NCBI RefSeq assembly: GCF_002111595.1
Contig: NZ_LUTN01000014.1
Span: 1 to 64,000 of the forward strand
Origin: Lonsdalea britannica
GTDB taxonomy: Bacteria; Pseudomonadota; Gammaproteobacteria; Enterobacterales; Enterobacteriaceae
DNA length: 64,000 bases
Direction of reading: 5' to 3'
Below the pieces are notes generated by a model. The model had not been told where the DNA came from, ran no database searches, and worked only from the letters and a program-made list of their open reading frames with translations. Both the position numbers and the translations under genes were made by a program. How positions within the stretch are numbered: the stretch's first letter is position 1; each line of letters starts with the position of its first letter. Positions 52,857-63,845 of this stretch are shown piece by piece.

Positions 52857-54314
52857 ATGAAACAAGGTTCACTAACACACGGGTTAAGTCGTATTGGTCT
52901 GGTGGTATTACTGGCCGGACAACTCCTGCCTATGATTGATTTCTCCATCGTTAACGTCGCGCTGGAATCCATTACCCACTCGCTCTCCGCGAGTCCCGCT
53001 GAACTCGAATTGATTGTCTCGGTTTACGGTGTGGCCTTCGCCGTCGCGCTGGCGATGGGGGGACGTCTGGGCGATAACCTGGGGCGGCGGCGGATTTTTA
53101 TGGTGGGCGTCGCCGTATTCGGCGTGGCCTCGCTGCTGTGCGGTATCGCTCAGTCGGTATGGCTACTGCTGTTTGCGCGGGCATGGCAGGGGATTGGCGC
53201 GGCGCTGGCTATCCCGCAAATTCTGGCGACGATCCATGTCAGCCTGAGCGGACGACGGCATGCCCGGACGCTCGGCATTTACAGCGCCATCGGCGGACTG
53301 GCTTTCATTATCGGGCAGGTTCTGGGCGGGACGCTGCTGAGTCTGGATATCGGCGGATACGGCTGGCGTAGCGCCTTCCTGGTGAATTTACCGTTCTGCC
53401 TGCTTATTTTGATCTGCGCGCCGTTTTGGGTACCGGATACCCGCAGCGAGAAGCGTAAGGCGATTGATTTACCGGGCACGGCATTGCTGGCGCTGGCCTT
53501 ATCATGCCTGCTGTTTCCTCTGGCGTTGGGGCCGCTGTGGCACTGGCCGCTAAGCTGCGTCGTCGCATTGTTGGCCAGTTTTGGGCTGTTTGCGCTGCTG
53601 TGGCGGGTCGAACGACGACAGGAAAAACGGCAGCAGGCGCCTTTGCTGCCGCCGGCGCTGTTCCGACTGCCGAGCGTTCGTTTCGGTTGCGCCATTGCGC
53701 TGCTGTTCTTCTCCAGCTGGAGCGGCTTTATGTTCATCGTCGCCTATGCCCTGCAATCCGGCGCGGGATTTTCGCCGCTAGCGTCAGGCAACAGCTTTAT
53801 CGGATTGGGGGGGGCTTATTTTATCTCATCGTTGCTGAGCGGTCGGGTCACGGAGCGCGTGGGCAACATTCCTACCCTGATTATCGGCTGTGCGATCCAG
53901 ATGAGTGGTCTGCTGCTGCTGATGGCGACGCTGGCATGGGTCTGGCCTGCGCCGACGCTGTGGACGCTGTTGCCTGCGACCTGTCTGGTCGGGTTCGGTC
54001 AGGCGTTCATCGTCAGCAGCTTTTATCGCATCTTTTTATCGGATGTGCCGGTTTCTCATGCCGGATCGGGCGGCGCGTTGCTGTCTACTTTGCAGCAAAC
54101 GGCGATGGGCATGGGCCCCATCGTATTAGGTTCCGTGCTAGTTCATCTTCTGCATTCCACGGAGGGGCGTTACGACATTGCGCTGATCGCCTCGTTGGGC
54201 GTGGAGTGGAGCCTGATGTTGCTATTGGTGGTGGGCGCATGCTGGATGCATCGTCGCCACGTGCGGTCTAAAGCCTATCAGGGGAAGGGGGCGGTTCAGA
54301 TCGTGAGTGAGTGA
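52857..54314 (+). CDS. DHA2-type MFS efflux transporter
   Basis: Protein of 485 residues from the ATG at 52857 (a GTG at 52848 is also possible). About 14 membrane segments; antiporter motifs LAGQLLPMIDFSIVNVALESI and GGRLGDNLGRRRIFM (loop 2-3) and FARAWQGIGAALAIPQIL are visible. Drug/H+ antiporter of unknown substrate. Divergent from the MmyB-type regulator. Confidence 0.88.
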   Translation: MKQGSLTHGLSRIGLVVLLAGQLLPMIDFSIVNVALESITHSLSASPAELELIVSVYGVAFAVALAMGGRLGDNLGRRRIFMVGVAVFGVASLLCGIAQSVWLLLFARAWQGIGAALAIPQILATIHVSLSGRRHARTLGIYSAIGGLAFIIGQVLGGTLLSLDIGGYGWRSAFLVNLPFCLLILICAPFWVPDTRSEKRKAIDLPGTALLALALSCLLFPLALGPLWHWPLSCVVALLASFGLFALLWRVERRQEKRQQAPLLPPALFRLPSVRFGCAIALLFFSSWSGFMFIVAYALQSGAGFSPLASGNSFIGLGGAYFISSLLSGRVTERVGNIPTLIIGCAIQMSGLLLLMATLAWVWPAPTLWTLLPATCLVGFGQAFIVSSFYRIFLSDVPVSHAGSGGALLSTLQQTAMGMGPIVLGSVLVHLLHSTEGRYDIALIASLGVEWSLMLLLVVGACWMHRRHVRSKAYQGKGAVQIVSE

Positions 54315-54320
54315 GGAAGA

Positions 54321-54353
54321 ACAACATCCCGGCGCCGATGGCCGGGATGTTGT
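54321..54353. terminator. Intergenic hairpin between the MFS gene and tpx
   Basis: ACAACATCCCGGC / GCCGGGATGTTGT perfect 13-bp inverted repeat with a seven-base loop between convergent genes. T run is weak, so termination would rely on the stem. Confidence 0.65.
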
Positions 54354-54368
54354 GGCAGGGAATTCCAC

Positions 54369-54872
54369 TTATTTCAGGGAAGCCAGCGCCTTATCGTAGT
54401 CCGGTTCGGTCGTGATTTCGTCGACCAGTTCGCTGTGCAGCACAACGTCATTTTCATCCAGCACGACGACGGCGCGCGCCGTCAGTCCTTTCAGACCGCC
54501 CTCGGCGATAGCCACACCGTAGTTTTCTTTGAACTCCGCGCCGCGCAGTGTAGACAGCACTTCCACGTTGTTCAGCCCTTCAGCGCCGCAGAAGCGCGCC
54601 TGAGCGAAAGGCAGATCGGCGGAGACGCACAGTACGACGGTGTTGTTCAGCTCAGAAGCCAGCTGGTTGAATTTACGCACGGAGGTCGCGCAAACGCCGG
54701 TATCAATGCTCGGGAAAATGTTCAGGATTTTACGTTTGCCCGCGTAGTGGCTCAGCGGAATATCAGAAAGGTCTTTTGCCACCAGTGAGAAAGCCTTGGC
54801 CTTGCTGCCTACAGCGGGGAATTCGCCGGAAACCGGTAGCGGCTGACCTTGGAAGTGTACATTCTTTGACAT
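54369..54872 (-). CDS. tpx: Tpx, thiol peroxidase
   Basis: Protein of 167 residues (E. coli 168). An extra ATG lies just before at 54875. Peroxidatic Cys61 in [16 protein letters not shown] and resolving Cys95 in RFCGAEG are both present. A periplasm- or cytosol-located atypical 2-Cys peroxiredoxin that reduces lipid and alkyl hydroperoxides with thioredoxin. Confidence 0.96.
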   Translation of the reverse strand: MSKNVHFQGQPLPVSGEFPAVGSKAKAFSLVAKDLSDIPLSHYAGKRKILNIFPSIDTGVCATSVRKFNQLASELNNTVVLCVSADLPFAQARFCGAEGLNNVEVLSTLRGAEFKENYGVAIAEGGLKGLTARAVVVLDENDVVLHSELVDEITTEPDYDKALASLK

Positions 54873-55305
54873 CATTGCGTCCTTTATTACAGGTGGTTAA
54901 CAAGGCGTTCAGTGTAGGGCAACATTATCAACATTGGTATAAAAAAATAAGGCGACTTAATTCGACATAAGTCTCGGTTAAGTCACGCTTTAGCCTCCTT
55001 CCCGGTGGAATCACCGACTGACATTACGGCATACGCCTTCGCACGCAGTCCACGCACGATGCGGGCTGGCGCCGCATCGAAGAATGTCTGTTTTTGGCGT
55101 CATTCCGATAGGCAAAATTTGATTTCAGGCTATGATAATGCATCGCCCGGAAGGGGGTTTTATGTTGCTTTTTCAGAGGCATCCGTACAGAAAATACCGT
55201 CATAGAAGAAAGATTAACCTCAGTGCTTAATGACGGAGGTTTTCAGGATCGTTGGGCCGGTATTTTTTTGCGGCTCGCGCAGCAGCTATTTTAAGGAACG
55301 AACAC

Positions 55306-56925
55306 ATGATGCCATTTCGCTATTCCGCCCTTTGCGTCGGACTGCTGGCTGCGCTGACAGGCGCCGTCAATGCAGCCCAGGTTCCCGCCGGAACCGTGCT
55401 GGACGCCAAACAGGACGTTGTCCGCCATATCAAAGATGAACCCGCCTCTCTGGACCCCATCAAAGCCGTCGGCCTGCCGGAAATCCCGGTCATTCGCGAT
55501 CTGTTTGAAGGTCTGGTGAATCAGGATGAACACGGTAATCCGGTCCCCGGTGTGGCAGAACGCTGGCAGACCAGCGACAACCGCACGTTCACGTTTATCC
55601 TGCGCGAGGACGCACGCTGGTCGAACGGCGACCCGGTGACCGCAAAAGATTTCGTTTACAGCTGGCGTCGTCTGGTAACGCCTGCCAACACCTCATCCTT
55701 CAGCTGGTTCGCCAGTCTCGCCGGGATCGTCAACGCAGACGACATTCTGGCAGGTAAATTGCCGCCGGACCAACTGGGCGTCGTCGCAATGGACGACCAC
55801 ACGCTGAAGGTGATGCTGAGTCGACCTGTGCCGTACTTCGTCAACCTGATGGCGAACTTCAGCCTGTTTCCGGTTCATCAGGCTACGGTCGAAAAGTACG
55901 GTGCTGACTGGACACGCCCCGGCAATCTGGTGGGCAACGGCGCGTTCAAGCTGGATGAGCGCGTGGTCAATGAAAAGCTGGTGCTGACGCCAAATGCGCA
56001 CTATTGGGATCATGCTCACACGGTCCTGCGTAAAGTCACCTATCTGCCGATTAGCCAGGAGTCGAACGCGACCAAACGCTATCTGGCCGGCGATATCGAT
56101 ATCACCGAATCGTTTCCTAAAAATCAGTATCAAAAACTGTTGAAGACGCTGCCGGGCGAGGTGTATACGCCCGCTCAGCTGGGCACCTATTACTATGCAT
56201 TCAACACGCAAAGCGCGCCGACCAGCGATCAACGAGTACGCAAGGCGTTGTCGTATGCGATTGACCGGCAGGTGATTGCTCAGAAGGTCTTGGGGACGGG
56301 AGAGAAACCGGCCTACCGTTTGACGCCGGACGTGACCAGCGGATTCACGCCGGAGCAAAGCGAGCTGGAGCAGTATTCGCAGGCTGAACTGGATGCGCAG
56401 GCCAAAGCGCTGATGGGCGCGGCAGGTTATGGGCCGGGTAAACCGCTGAAACTGTCTCTGCTGTATAACACGCAGGAAACTAACAAACAGGTGGCTATCG
56501 CCGTCGCCTCCATGTGGAAAAAAACGCTGGGAGTTGAGGTCAAGCTGGTCAATCAGGAGTGGAAAACCTACATCGACAATCGCAACAGCGGTCATTTTGA
56601 CGTTGTCCGCGCCTCCTGGGTGGGTGACTACAACGAAGCGTCGACGTTTTTATCGCTGCTGACCTCGTCGCACAGCGGTAATATCTCGCGCTTCCACAAT
56701 GCGGAGTACGATCGGCTGATGAAGGACACCGGCGGTCAGACGGACAGTCAGCGGTTGAATCAGGAATACAACCAGGCCGAACGAATACTCACCAATGAAG
56801 CGCCCATCGCACCGATTTATCAGTACACCAACGCCCGCTTGATTAAACCCTGGGTGAAGGGCTATCCCATCAATAATCCGGAAGACATGGCTTACAGCCG
56901 CATGCTCTATATCACCAAACACTGA
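55306..56925 (+). CDS. mppA: MppA, periplasmic murein tripeptide-binding protein
   Basis: Protein of 539 residues from the ATG at 55306 (AAGGA upstream), with signal peptide ending AVNAAQ. Close to E. coli MppA: VVRHIKDEPASLDPIKAVGLPEI, LAGDIDITESFPKNQYQKLL, TYYYAFNTQ and IKPWVKGYPINNPEDMAYSR. It feeds the murein tripeptide to the Opp permease for recycling. Could be a second OppA by sequence type, but the MppA match is better. Confidence 0.93.
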   Translation: MMPFRYSALCVGLLAALTGAVNAAQVPAGTVLDAKQDVVRHIKDEPASLDPIKAVGLPEIPVIRDLFEGLVNQDEHGNPVPGVAERWQTSDNRTFTFILREDARWSNGDPVTAKDFVYSWRRLVTPANTSSFSWFASLAGIVNADDILAGKLPPDQLGVVAMDDHTLKVMLSRPVPYFVNLMANFSLFPVHQATVEKYGADWTRPGNLVGNGAFKLDERVVNEKLVLTPNAHYWDHAHTVLRKVTYLPISQESNATKRYLAGDIDITESFPKNQYQKLLKTLPGEVYTPAQLGTYYYAFNTQSAPTSDQRVRKALSYAIDRQVIAQKVLGTGEKPAYRLTPDVTSGFTPEQSELEQYSQAELDAQAKALMGAAGYGPGKPLKLSLLYNTQETNKQVAIAVASMWKKTLGVEVKLVNQEWKTYIDNRNSGHFDVVRASWVGDYNEASTFLSLLTSSHSGNISRFHNAEYDRLMKDTGGQTDSQRLNQEYNQAERILTNEAPIAPIYQYTNARLIKPWVKGYPINNPEDMAYSRMLYITKH

Positions 56926-57038
56926 TCTCATGCACCAGCCGCGGCACCTGTGCGCCGTGGCTGACCGCCACGCTGGCGTTGCCGTTATGGTCAGAAACGC
57001 TAAGATAGTGCTCAAAGGGGAGTCAATGGGAGAAACCC

Positions 57039-58028
57039 GTGGAAACAGACGTGATTAATGGAAACGCATTACAGCGTACAGGCGCCGTATTTTCCTATCA
57101 GTTGGATGGGAAAGGCGGCGTCGTTCCCATCAATGATGATGAAATCGTCAACAATACTCAGCCTTGCTGGCTGCATCTGGATTCGACTCATCCTGAAAGC
57201 AGCCGCTGGCTGCAAGAAACCCGGCTGTTGCCGGATACGGTGCGCGACGCGCTGTCAGGAGAAAGCGCGCGGCCCCGCGTGAGCCGGCTGGGCGAAGGTA
57301 CTCTGATTACGCTGCGCAGCATTAATTACAACGGAGACGCGCGGCCGGATGAGCTGGTGGCGCTGCGCATTTACATCACCGATAAACTGATTGTCTCAAC
57401 ACGCCGCCGCAAAGTGGCGGCCATTGATGCCGTCATGAGCGACCTGAAAGAGGGCAATGGCCCCACGGACAGCAGCAGCTGGCTGGTTTCCATCGCTGAG
57501 GCGCTGACCGACGATACCAGCGAGTTCATCGACCAGCTCCACGAACGGATCATCGATCTGGAAGATGCGTTGCTGGAGCAGGAGATGCCGGCGCGCGGCG
57601 AGCTTTCGCTGATCCGCAAACAGCTGATCGTTCTGCGCCGCTATATGACGCCGCAGCGCGACATTTTCTCTCGTCTGTCGGGAGAAAAGCTGTTCTGGCT
57701 ACAGGATGATGACCGTCGCCGGATGCTGGAAATCGCCGAACGGTTGGGGAGAGGGTTGGAAGACCTGGACGGCAGCATAGCCCGTACCGCGGTCATCGCG
57801 GATGAGATCAACACCCTGATGGCGGAGTCGATGAATCGGCGGACGTACAACATGTCGGTGCTGGCGATGTTGTTTCTGCCGACAACCTTCCTCACCGGCC
57901 TGTTTGGCGTCAACCTTGGGGGGATCCCCGGTTCAGGCAGTTCGATTGGATTTATCTCTTTCTGCATGATGCTGGTCTTTATGGTGCTGATGGTTGCCTG
58001 GTGGTTAAAGCGAAGTAAATGGATGTGA
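57039..58028 (+). CDS. zntB: ZntB, zinc transporter of the CorA family
   Basis: Protein of 329 residues, GTG start at 57039 with GGGAG seven bases upstream. [19 protein letters not shown] and the pore signature [12 protein letters not shown] between two C-terminal membrane segments match E. coli ZntB (327). Takes up or exports zinc across the inner membrane with protons. Follows mppA in the same direction. Confidence 0.94.
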   Translation: METDVINGNALQRTGAVFSYQLDGKGGVVPINDDEIVNNTQPCWLHLDSTHPESSRWLQETRLLPDTVRDALSGESARPRVSRLGEGTLITLRSINYNGDARPDELVALRIYITDKLIVSTRRRKVAAIDAVMSDLKEGNGPTDSSSWLVSIAEALTDDTSEFIDQLHERIIDLEDALLEQEMPARGELSLIRKQLIVLRRYMTPQRDIFSRLSGEKLFWLQDDDRRRMLEIAERLGRGLEDLDGSIARTAVIADEINTLMAESMNRRTYNMSVLAMLFLPTTFLTGLFGVNLGGIPGSGSSIGFISFCMMLVFMVLMVAWWLKRSKWM

Positions 58029-58237
58029 GGACCGCCGATTTTTCAAGTAGGGAAGCGCGATTTTGCCGTCCGTTGATAAAAAAAACCGCCCAACTTTGAG
58101 CAACATCAACATTCCCAAACGGTGTATACAGCAAAATTCCGTTCGCAGGTGAATGCAACGTCAAGCGATGGGCGTTGCGCTCCATATTGTCTTACTTCCT
58201 ATTTTGAATTACTGCATAGCACACTTAATTCACACCA

Positions 58238-58266
58238 AGCCGGCAAAGTTATGCCGGCTTTTTTTT
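58238..58266 (+). terminator. Rho-independent terminator downstream of zntB
   Basis: AGCCGGCA / TGCCGGCT stem, six-base loop and eight T. It lies 210 bases after zntB; the stretch 58029-58237 has no gene. Confidence 0.9.
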
Positions 58267-58295
58267 CGTCCGTACCACCGCCTTCCGAGCGACAA

Positions 58296-58328
58296 ATAAA
58301 AAACGACCGGTACTTAGACCGGCCGTTT
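58296..58328 (-). terminator. Rho-independent terminator after ttcA
   Basis: Minus strand AACGGCCGGT / ACCGGTCGTT stem with a six-base loop followed by six T, 18 bases beyond the ttcA stop. Confidence 0.85.
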
Positions 58329-58345
58329 CAGATATCTTCTCGCCT

Positions 58346-59284
58346 TTATTTGACTTCGACGACGTCCAATCGCTGATCGGCGGGAGGCGCTATCTCGTCG
58401 TCCTCAGGCTGCCAGCCCAGCGGCTGTAGCGGGATCGTTTCTCGATCAAACGCCAAATCGCCGCCGTCCACCACTTCACTGTTGTGGGTGATGGATTTGA
58501 AATCGAACAGCTTTTCGTCGGCTAGATGGGACGGTACGACGTTCTGAATGGCGGTAAACATGGTTTCGATGCGTCCCGGATAGCGTTTATCCCAGTCGCG
58601 CAGCAGATCTTTAATCACCTGACGCTGCAAGTTAGGCTGTGAACCGCACAGGTTGCAGGGGATGATGGGGAAGTTTTTCGCCTCGGCGAAACGCTCGATA
58701 TCCTTTTCCCGACAGTAGGCCAACGGACGGATCACCACGTGTTTGCCGTCGTCGCTCATCAGCTTGGGCGGCATACCTTTGAGCTTGCCGCCGTAGAACA
58801 TGTTCAGGAACAGGGTCTGCAAAATATCGTCGCGATGGTGTCCGAGCGCAATTTTGGTCGCGCCGAGTTCGGTGGCGGTGCGATACAAAATGCCGCGGCG
58901 CAGGCGTGAGCACAGCGAACAGGTTGTTTTACCCTCAGGGATCTTCTCTTTGACGATACCGTAGGTATTCTCTTCCACAATTTTGTACTCGACGCCCAGG
59001 GTGTCGAGATACTCCGGCAGCACATGCTCCGGGAATCCCGGCTGTTTCTGGTCCAGATTGACGGCGACCAGCGAAAACTGAATCGGCGCGCTCTGCTGCA
59101 GGTTGCGCAATATTTCCAGCATGGTGTAGCTGTCTTTGCCGCCGGAGAGGCACACCATGATGCGGTCGCCGTCTTCGATCATGTTGAACGCGGCGATGGC
59201 CTCGCCGACGTTACGGCGCAAGCGCTTCTGGAGTTTATTCAGGTTGTACTGCTGTTTGGGCGTCACCGATTGAATTTCTGACAT
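58346..59284 (-). CDS. ttcA: TtcA, tRNA 2-thiocytidine synthetase
   Basis: Protein of 312 residues from the ATG at 59284; a TTG-started extension to 59305 is unlikely. PP-loop SGGKDS (47-52), CSLC and CNLC cysteine pairs that hold a 4Fe-4S cluster. It thiolates C32 of certain tRNAs using ATP. Nearly the same as E. coli TtcA except for the tail. Confidence 0.96.
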   Translation of the reverse strand: MSEIQSVTPKQQYNLNKLQKRLRRNVGEAIAAFNMIEDGDRIMVCLSGGKDSYTMLEILRNLQQSAPIQFSLVAVNLDQKQPGFPEHVLPEYLDTLGVEYKIVEENTYGIVKEKIPEGKTTCSLCSRLRRGILYRTATELGATKIALGHHRDDILQTLFLNMFYGGKLKGMPPKLMSDDGKHVVIRPLAYCREKDIERFAEAKNFPIIPCNLCGSQPNLQRQVIKDLLRDWDKRYPGRIETMFTAIQNVVPSHLADEKLFDFKSITHNSEVVDGGDLAFDRETIPLQPLGWQPEDDEIAPPADQRLDVVEVK

Positions 59285-59579
59285 TTCACTGTGGCTCACG
59301 TTCAAGTTTGGGCAGGGTTAGGGCATAAAGCTTATGGCGGGCAAGTTTATCATCAAGCGTCGCCACAATCGCTATCTCATTGCTGTCACCCTGATGGCCT
59401 TCACGCCGGTCGGCGATTTTCCCAGCATGTTAACGCGGAGAACGGCCGGTTCTATGTGTTTTTCTCGCCGTTTTTCTCATTTCGAAAAAAACTTTCACGG
59501 CTAACGGCTTGCTGGTCTGCTATCACGCAATAAACTGTGGTAAATAGGATTGGGACTAATTGGGTGATGAGGGCGGGAC

Positions 59580-59888
59580 ATGAAACTGCGGCAGGGGATG
59601 TTGGCGGGATGGGTACTGGTGCTGGTCGGATGCGGCAGCAGCAGTGAAAAAGCGGCGGAAGAGAATACGGTTGTGCCAGCGGAAGCCGTCAGGTTGTCCG
59701 CTCAGGAAATGACGGCCTGGCAGGGTAAGGATTCGGCCGCCGCTTCCTGTACGCTGGCTGGGGGTAAAATAGGGCTGGCCCGCCAACTGAACGGCGCCAG
59801 CGTGGGCACCTGTCTGCTGACCAACGGACGTCGCTGCGACGCCCAGTCGCTCGAAGATGGCTCCTGCCTGGCCGGTGGATTCCGCTAG
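59580..59888 (+). CDS. DUF333 lipoprotein
   Basis: Protein of 102 residues. Signal peptide with lipobox VLVGCG (Cys about residue 18). The C-terminal AAASCTLAGGKIGLARQLNG ... GTCLLTNGRRCDAQSLEDGSC is the DUF333 domain (YoaF/hemolysin-like proteins, no proven toxin). The DNA from 59285 to 59579 holds no gene, probably the ttcA promoter. Confidence 0.85.
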   Translation: MKLRQGMLAGWVLVLVGCGSSSEKAAEENTVVPAEAVRLSAQEMTAWQGKDSAAASCTLAGGKIGLARQLNGASVGTCLLTNGRRCDAQSLEDGSCLAGGFR

Positions 59889-59904
59889 CGGATCGGCAGC
59901 GACG

Positions 59905-60893
59905 TTATGTCAGCGCGAACGGGCAGTCTTCGCCCAGGCTAATTTGACGCAGGCTTTGCAGCGTCGTGCCCGCAATGCTGGTCAGCGCTTCCTCCGTCAG
60001 GAACGCCTGATGGCCGGTGAACAGCACGTTGTGGCAGGCGGACAGCCGACGGAAAATATCGTCCTGAATGACGTCGTTCGAGTTGTCGCTAAAGAACAGC
60101 GCGCGTTCGTTCTCGTACACATCCAGCCCCAGCGCCCCCACTTTTTGCTGTTTGAGGGCTTCAATCGCGGCCTGTGAATCAATCAGCCCGCCCCGGCTGG
60201 TATTGATGACCATCACGCCATCCTTCATCTGCGCAAAAGCGGCCTCGTTGAGCAAGTGATGATTTTCCGGCGTAATGGGGCAGTGCAGGGAAATCACGTC
60301 CGATTCCGCGTACAGCGTTTTCAGATCGACGTACTCCGCTCCTAGTTCTCTTGCCTGCGGGTTGGGATAAGGATCGAACGCCAGCAGGCGCATACCAAAT
60401 CCTTTCAGAATGCGTAGCGTCGCCACCCCGATTTTCCCTGTGCCGATAATCCCCGCCGTTCGCCGATGCATATTGAAGCCGATCAGCCTTCCAGTGAGAA
60501 ATTGGCATCGCGGGTGCGCTGATAAGCGCGGTGAATTCGTCGATTCAGACTCATCATCATGCCGACGGTATGTTCCGCCACGGCTTCGGGCGAGTAGGCG
60601 GGTACATAAACTACCGAGATCCCCAGCGCTTTGGCGGCGTCAAGATCGACGTTATTGAAACCGGCGCAGCGCAGAGCCACGATCTTGATGCCAAACCCGG
60701 CCAATTCGGTCAGCACTTCGCGCCCACCGTCGTCGTTGACGAAAATACATACGGCATCGAATCCTTCAGCGGTTTTCACCGTTTGCGGACTCAGCATGAA
60801 GTCGTAGTACTCCATCTGGTAGCCGTAGTCCTGATTGACCCGATCCAAATATTTACGGTCGTACTGTTTGGTACTGTAGACAGCCAGTTTCAT
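59905..60893 (-). pseudogene. ldhA: LdhA, D-lactate dehydrogenase (one frameshift)
   Basis: From the ATG at 60893 the frame reads MKLAVYSTKQYDRKYLDRVN ... RDANFSLEG, stops, and continues in another frame as HRRTAGIIGTGKIGVATLRI to 59905. Restoring one C near 60481 gives GLIGFNMHRRT and a 329-residue protein like E. coli LdhA. NAD site GTGKIG, arginine in NTSRGGLID, and HQAFLT histidine region are present. It ferments pyruvate to D-lactate under anaerobic, acid conditions. Loss of C from a CC pair suggests a sequencing error. Confidence 0.92.
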
Positions 60894-61231
60894 TATCGTT
60901 TACCCCGCTATTTCTAGGTTAGGCTAGCATAAAATAGTGAGCGTGCCGGAAAGCCACCGCCTGACGTCTGTTTTGCGTGGTGATAGCGCCCATCGGCATC
61001 AGGGGTGTTTTCGAGGAGTGGAGAGACAGCATACCTTTATCCTACGGTCGGCGTGAAGGGTGGTATCTGTCACGTGAGGGGACTATTATGCAGGCCGATG
61101 AATGTTCGCTGTTTTTCTCAGCGTGAGTCGTTGAATAGCGGAATGCTGCTACTGTTACAGGTGCGCTCACCCCTGCATGGCGAGGAAGGTATCGCCGTGC
61201 TCACCAAGACTGATATGCATAATGATGGCGA

Positions 61232-63834
61232 ATGATTAAACACTTTTTACCTCGTGTCGGCATTGGGCTGGGCGCTATCGCGCTGGTAATACTGCTAGGC
61301 GGGTTAACGTTGCCGCTGTGGCTGCCTCGTCTGCTGACCTTCCTGGCGCCGCCGGGCGTCACGGTGACGTTGGATGAACCTCCTGCCTGGCAGCAAGGCG
61401 GACTCACCGTGCCGGGCGTTTCCATACACTTACCCCAATGCCAACTGCTGAACGTCGATCATGGCCGCCTGACGAGACAAGACGGCGGCTGGCGCGTTCA
61501 TATTGCGAACGTGGCGCTGGACGGAAGCTGCCTCGCGCAGTGGCCGCAAAGCGCGGATTCGGCCTCAGAGACGTCAACCAGCCTGTCCGAATGGCAGCGG
61601 CGTCTGCCCGCAGGTGAGGTGATCATCGATCGCATCACGCTGACGCCGTGGCTGGATGACGTCAGCGCGCTGCATCTCACTTCCCGAGACGGGAAACAAT
61701 CACTGAACATCAACAATAGCCGCCTGCAACTGCAGGCCGATCTCGACGGTCGGGCGTTAACGCTGCGCCGCGCGGAACTGACCGCGCTGCCCGATCGGCC
61801 GCCACTGTGGATACAAGGCGAGGTGCAGCTGTCAGATTCGCTGACGAGCCTTCCGGAAACGGGACGTTTGCAGATCGGCCGACTGCCGTTTGATTTACCG
61901 GAGCCGGTGATAGCGACGCTAAACTGGCAGGATTCGCAGGGCGTGATGAGGCTGGCGAAAGACGCGGACGCCCAACCGCTGCTGAACCTGCCGTGGCGCG
62001 TCAGCGCGGACGCCATCACCGTCAGCGAAGGTCGCTGGTCATGGCCATACGGCGCGCAGCCGGTTTCGGGCGGATTATCGTTGACGCTGCACGACTGGCG
62101 TCAGATTCACGGGCAGCCCCAGCTCGAAGCGCGGGTAAATATGTTAACGCAGGGCCATAACGGCCGTGCCAATGCGGTGTTGACGTTAGGGCCTGGTTCG
62201 CTCGGGCTTAGCGACAGCAATCTGCGTATTCAACTGGCCGGACAGGCCAATCTGGCTAATCTGTCGTTTTCCGCCACGCTGCCGGGCATGTTGCGCGGCG
62301 CATTGTTGAACCCCGATCTGGTCTTGCTGCCCGGCTCGCTGCTGCGCGCCTGGGGACAGCCCCAGTCCGGCCTGACGCTGGAGGATGCCCGTTGGCCGCT
62401 GGCAGGGATTGTCGTGAATGCGCAGGGCGTGAGCGGACGTTTGCAGGCGATTGTCAAAGCCAACGACGCCTACTGGGGACGTTTCAGTTTGCATATGGAC
62501 GGCAAGGCGGAACGCTTCTGGCCGGATAACGGCCTCTGGCACTGGCGCTACTGGGGTAAAGGTCAGCTGCCGCCATTGCAGGGTCGGTGGGATATTGCTG
62601 GTCGCGGGCGTGGGAAGACGCGCTGCTGGAAGTCAGCACGTTATCCAGCGGGCTGAATCAGCTGCGCTACGGCGCGATGACGGTCGCTAAACCCCGTCTG
62701 ACGTTAGTGAAACCGCTACGCTGGCAGCGGGATCAGACGCAGGATGCGTTTGACGGCGCGTTTCGGCTAGTCGCCGACCGGGTGGCATTCACCGGTGCCG
62801 GCGCGTTACCGCCCGCTGAGCTGAATGTTCAGGTGCAGGGCGAACATCCCAACCATTTCGTATGGCGCGGCGCTTTGCAGGCCAAAGAGATCGGCCCGGT
62901 GAAACTGGTCGGTCGCTGGGACGGCGAACGCCTGCGCGGCAGCGGCTGGTGGCCGCCGCAAACGCTGCGCGTATTCCAGTCGCTATTGCCGCCGGATTGG
63001 AAAATCAAGCTGCGCCGCGGGCAATTTTATGGACAGGGCGCGTTTTCAGCGGCACGCGGACAGGGCTTTCAGGTGGGCGGACACTGGGTCGTGAAAAACG
63101 GCAGCGCCTGGCTCAACGACGGCGAGGTTAGCGGCGTGGACTTTGTTCTACCGTATCGTTACGCCGAGCCGCGTTGGCAGCTGGGTATTTCGCGACCGGT
63201 CTCGTTGCGCATCGCCGAACTGAACAGCGGATTTCGGATACAAAATATCCGGGCGGATGTGTTCGGCGCATATCCTTACAGCGATCGACACCCGATGACG
63301 CTGGCTGGGGTAGAGATGGAGCTGCTGCGCGGTAAAGTGTCTCTGACGCCGCTGCGTTTCCCACAGCGCGACGCGGCGTTGTTGAGGATGGAAGGGATTG
63401 AGACCAGTGAACTCATGACCGCGATCAAAGTGAACAAGGTGGCGTTATCCGGTCGCGTCAGCGGCGTATTGCCGATCAATTTCAATCATCCCACGATGCT
63501 GGTGCAGAACGGCCGCGTGACCAACGACGGCGCGTTAACGTTGAGACTGGATAAGGATCTGGCGGATGAAGTGGCGCAGAGCAATATGGTCAGCGCGGCG
63601 CTGGTACGCTGGCTGCGCTATCTGGAAGTCGACCACTCTACGGCGACACTACAACTGAACAATCAGGGGGACCTGTTGATGGAGTCCTTTATCAGCGGTC
63701 ATAATTCGCCGCGAGATGCCCGACAGCAGGTCGATCTGAACTATCGTCATCAGGAGAATCTGTTCCAGCTATGGCGCAGCCTGCGCTGGGGCGACACGAT
63801 ACAGAACGCGCTGGAGCAGCGGTCAACCCAATAA
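61232..63834 (+). pseudogene. ydbH: YdbH, AsmA-like bridge protein (one frameshift)
   Basis: The frame from 61232 runs through an N-terminal membrane anchor (IGLGAIALVILLGGLTLPLWL) and beta-rich repeats to about 62606, then continues in another frame (WEDALLEVSTLSSGLNQLRYGA) to 63834. Restoring one base gives about 867 residues (E. coli YdbH 879). YdbH is an AsmA/TamB-like bridge that, with the lipoprotein YnbE, spans the periplasm to carry phospholipids to the outer membrane. ynbE follows 11 bases later. The 338 bases before it hold no gene. Confidence 0.92.
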
Positions 63835-63845
63835 GGAACCACACG

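Noticed and set aside
55693..56595. 300-codon minus-strand frame opposite mppA
   Set aside because: Shadow of mppA; product resembles no family and lacks start signals.
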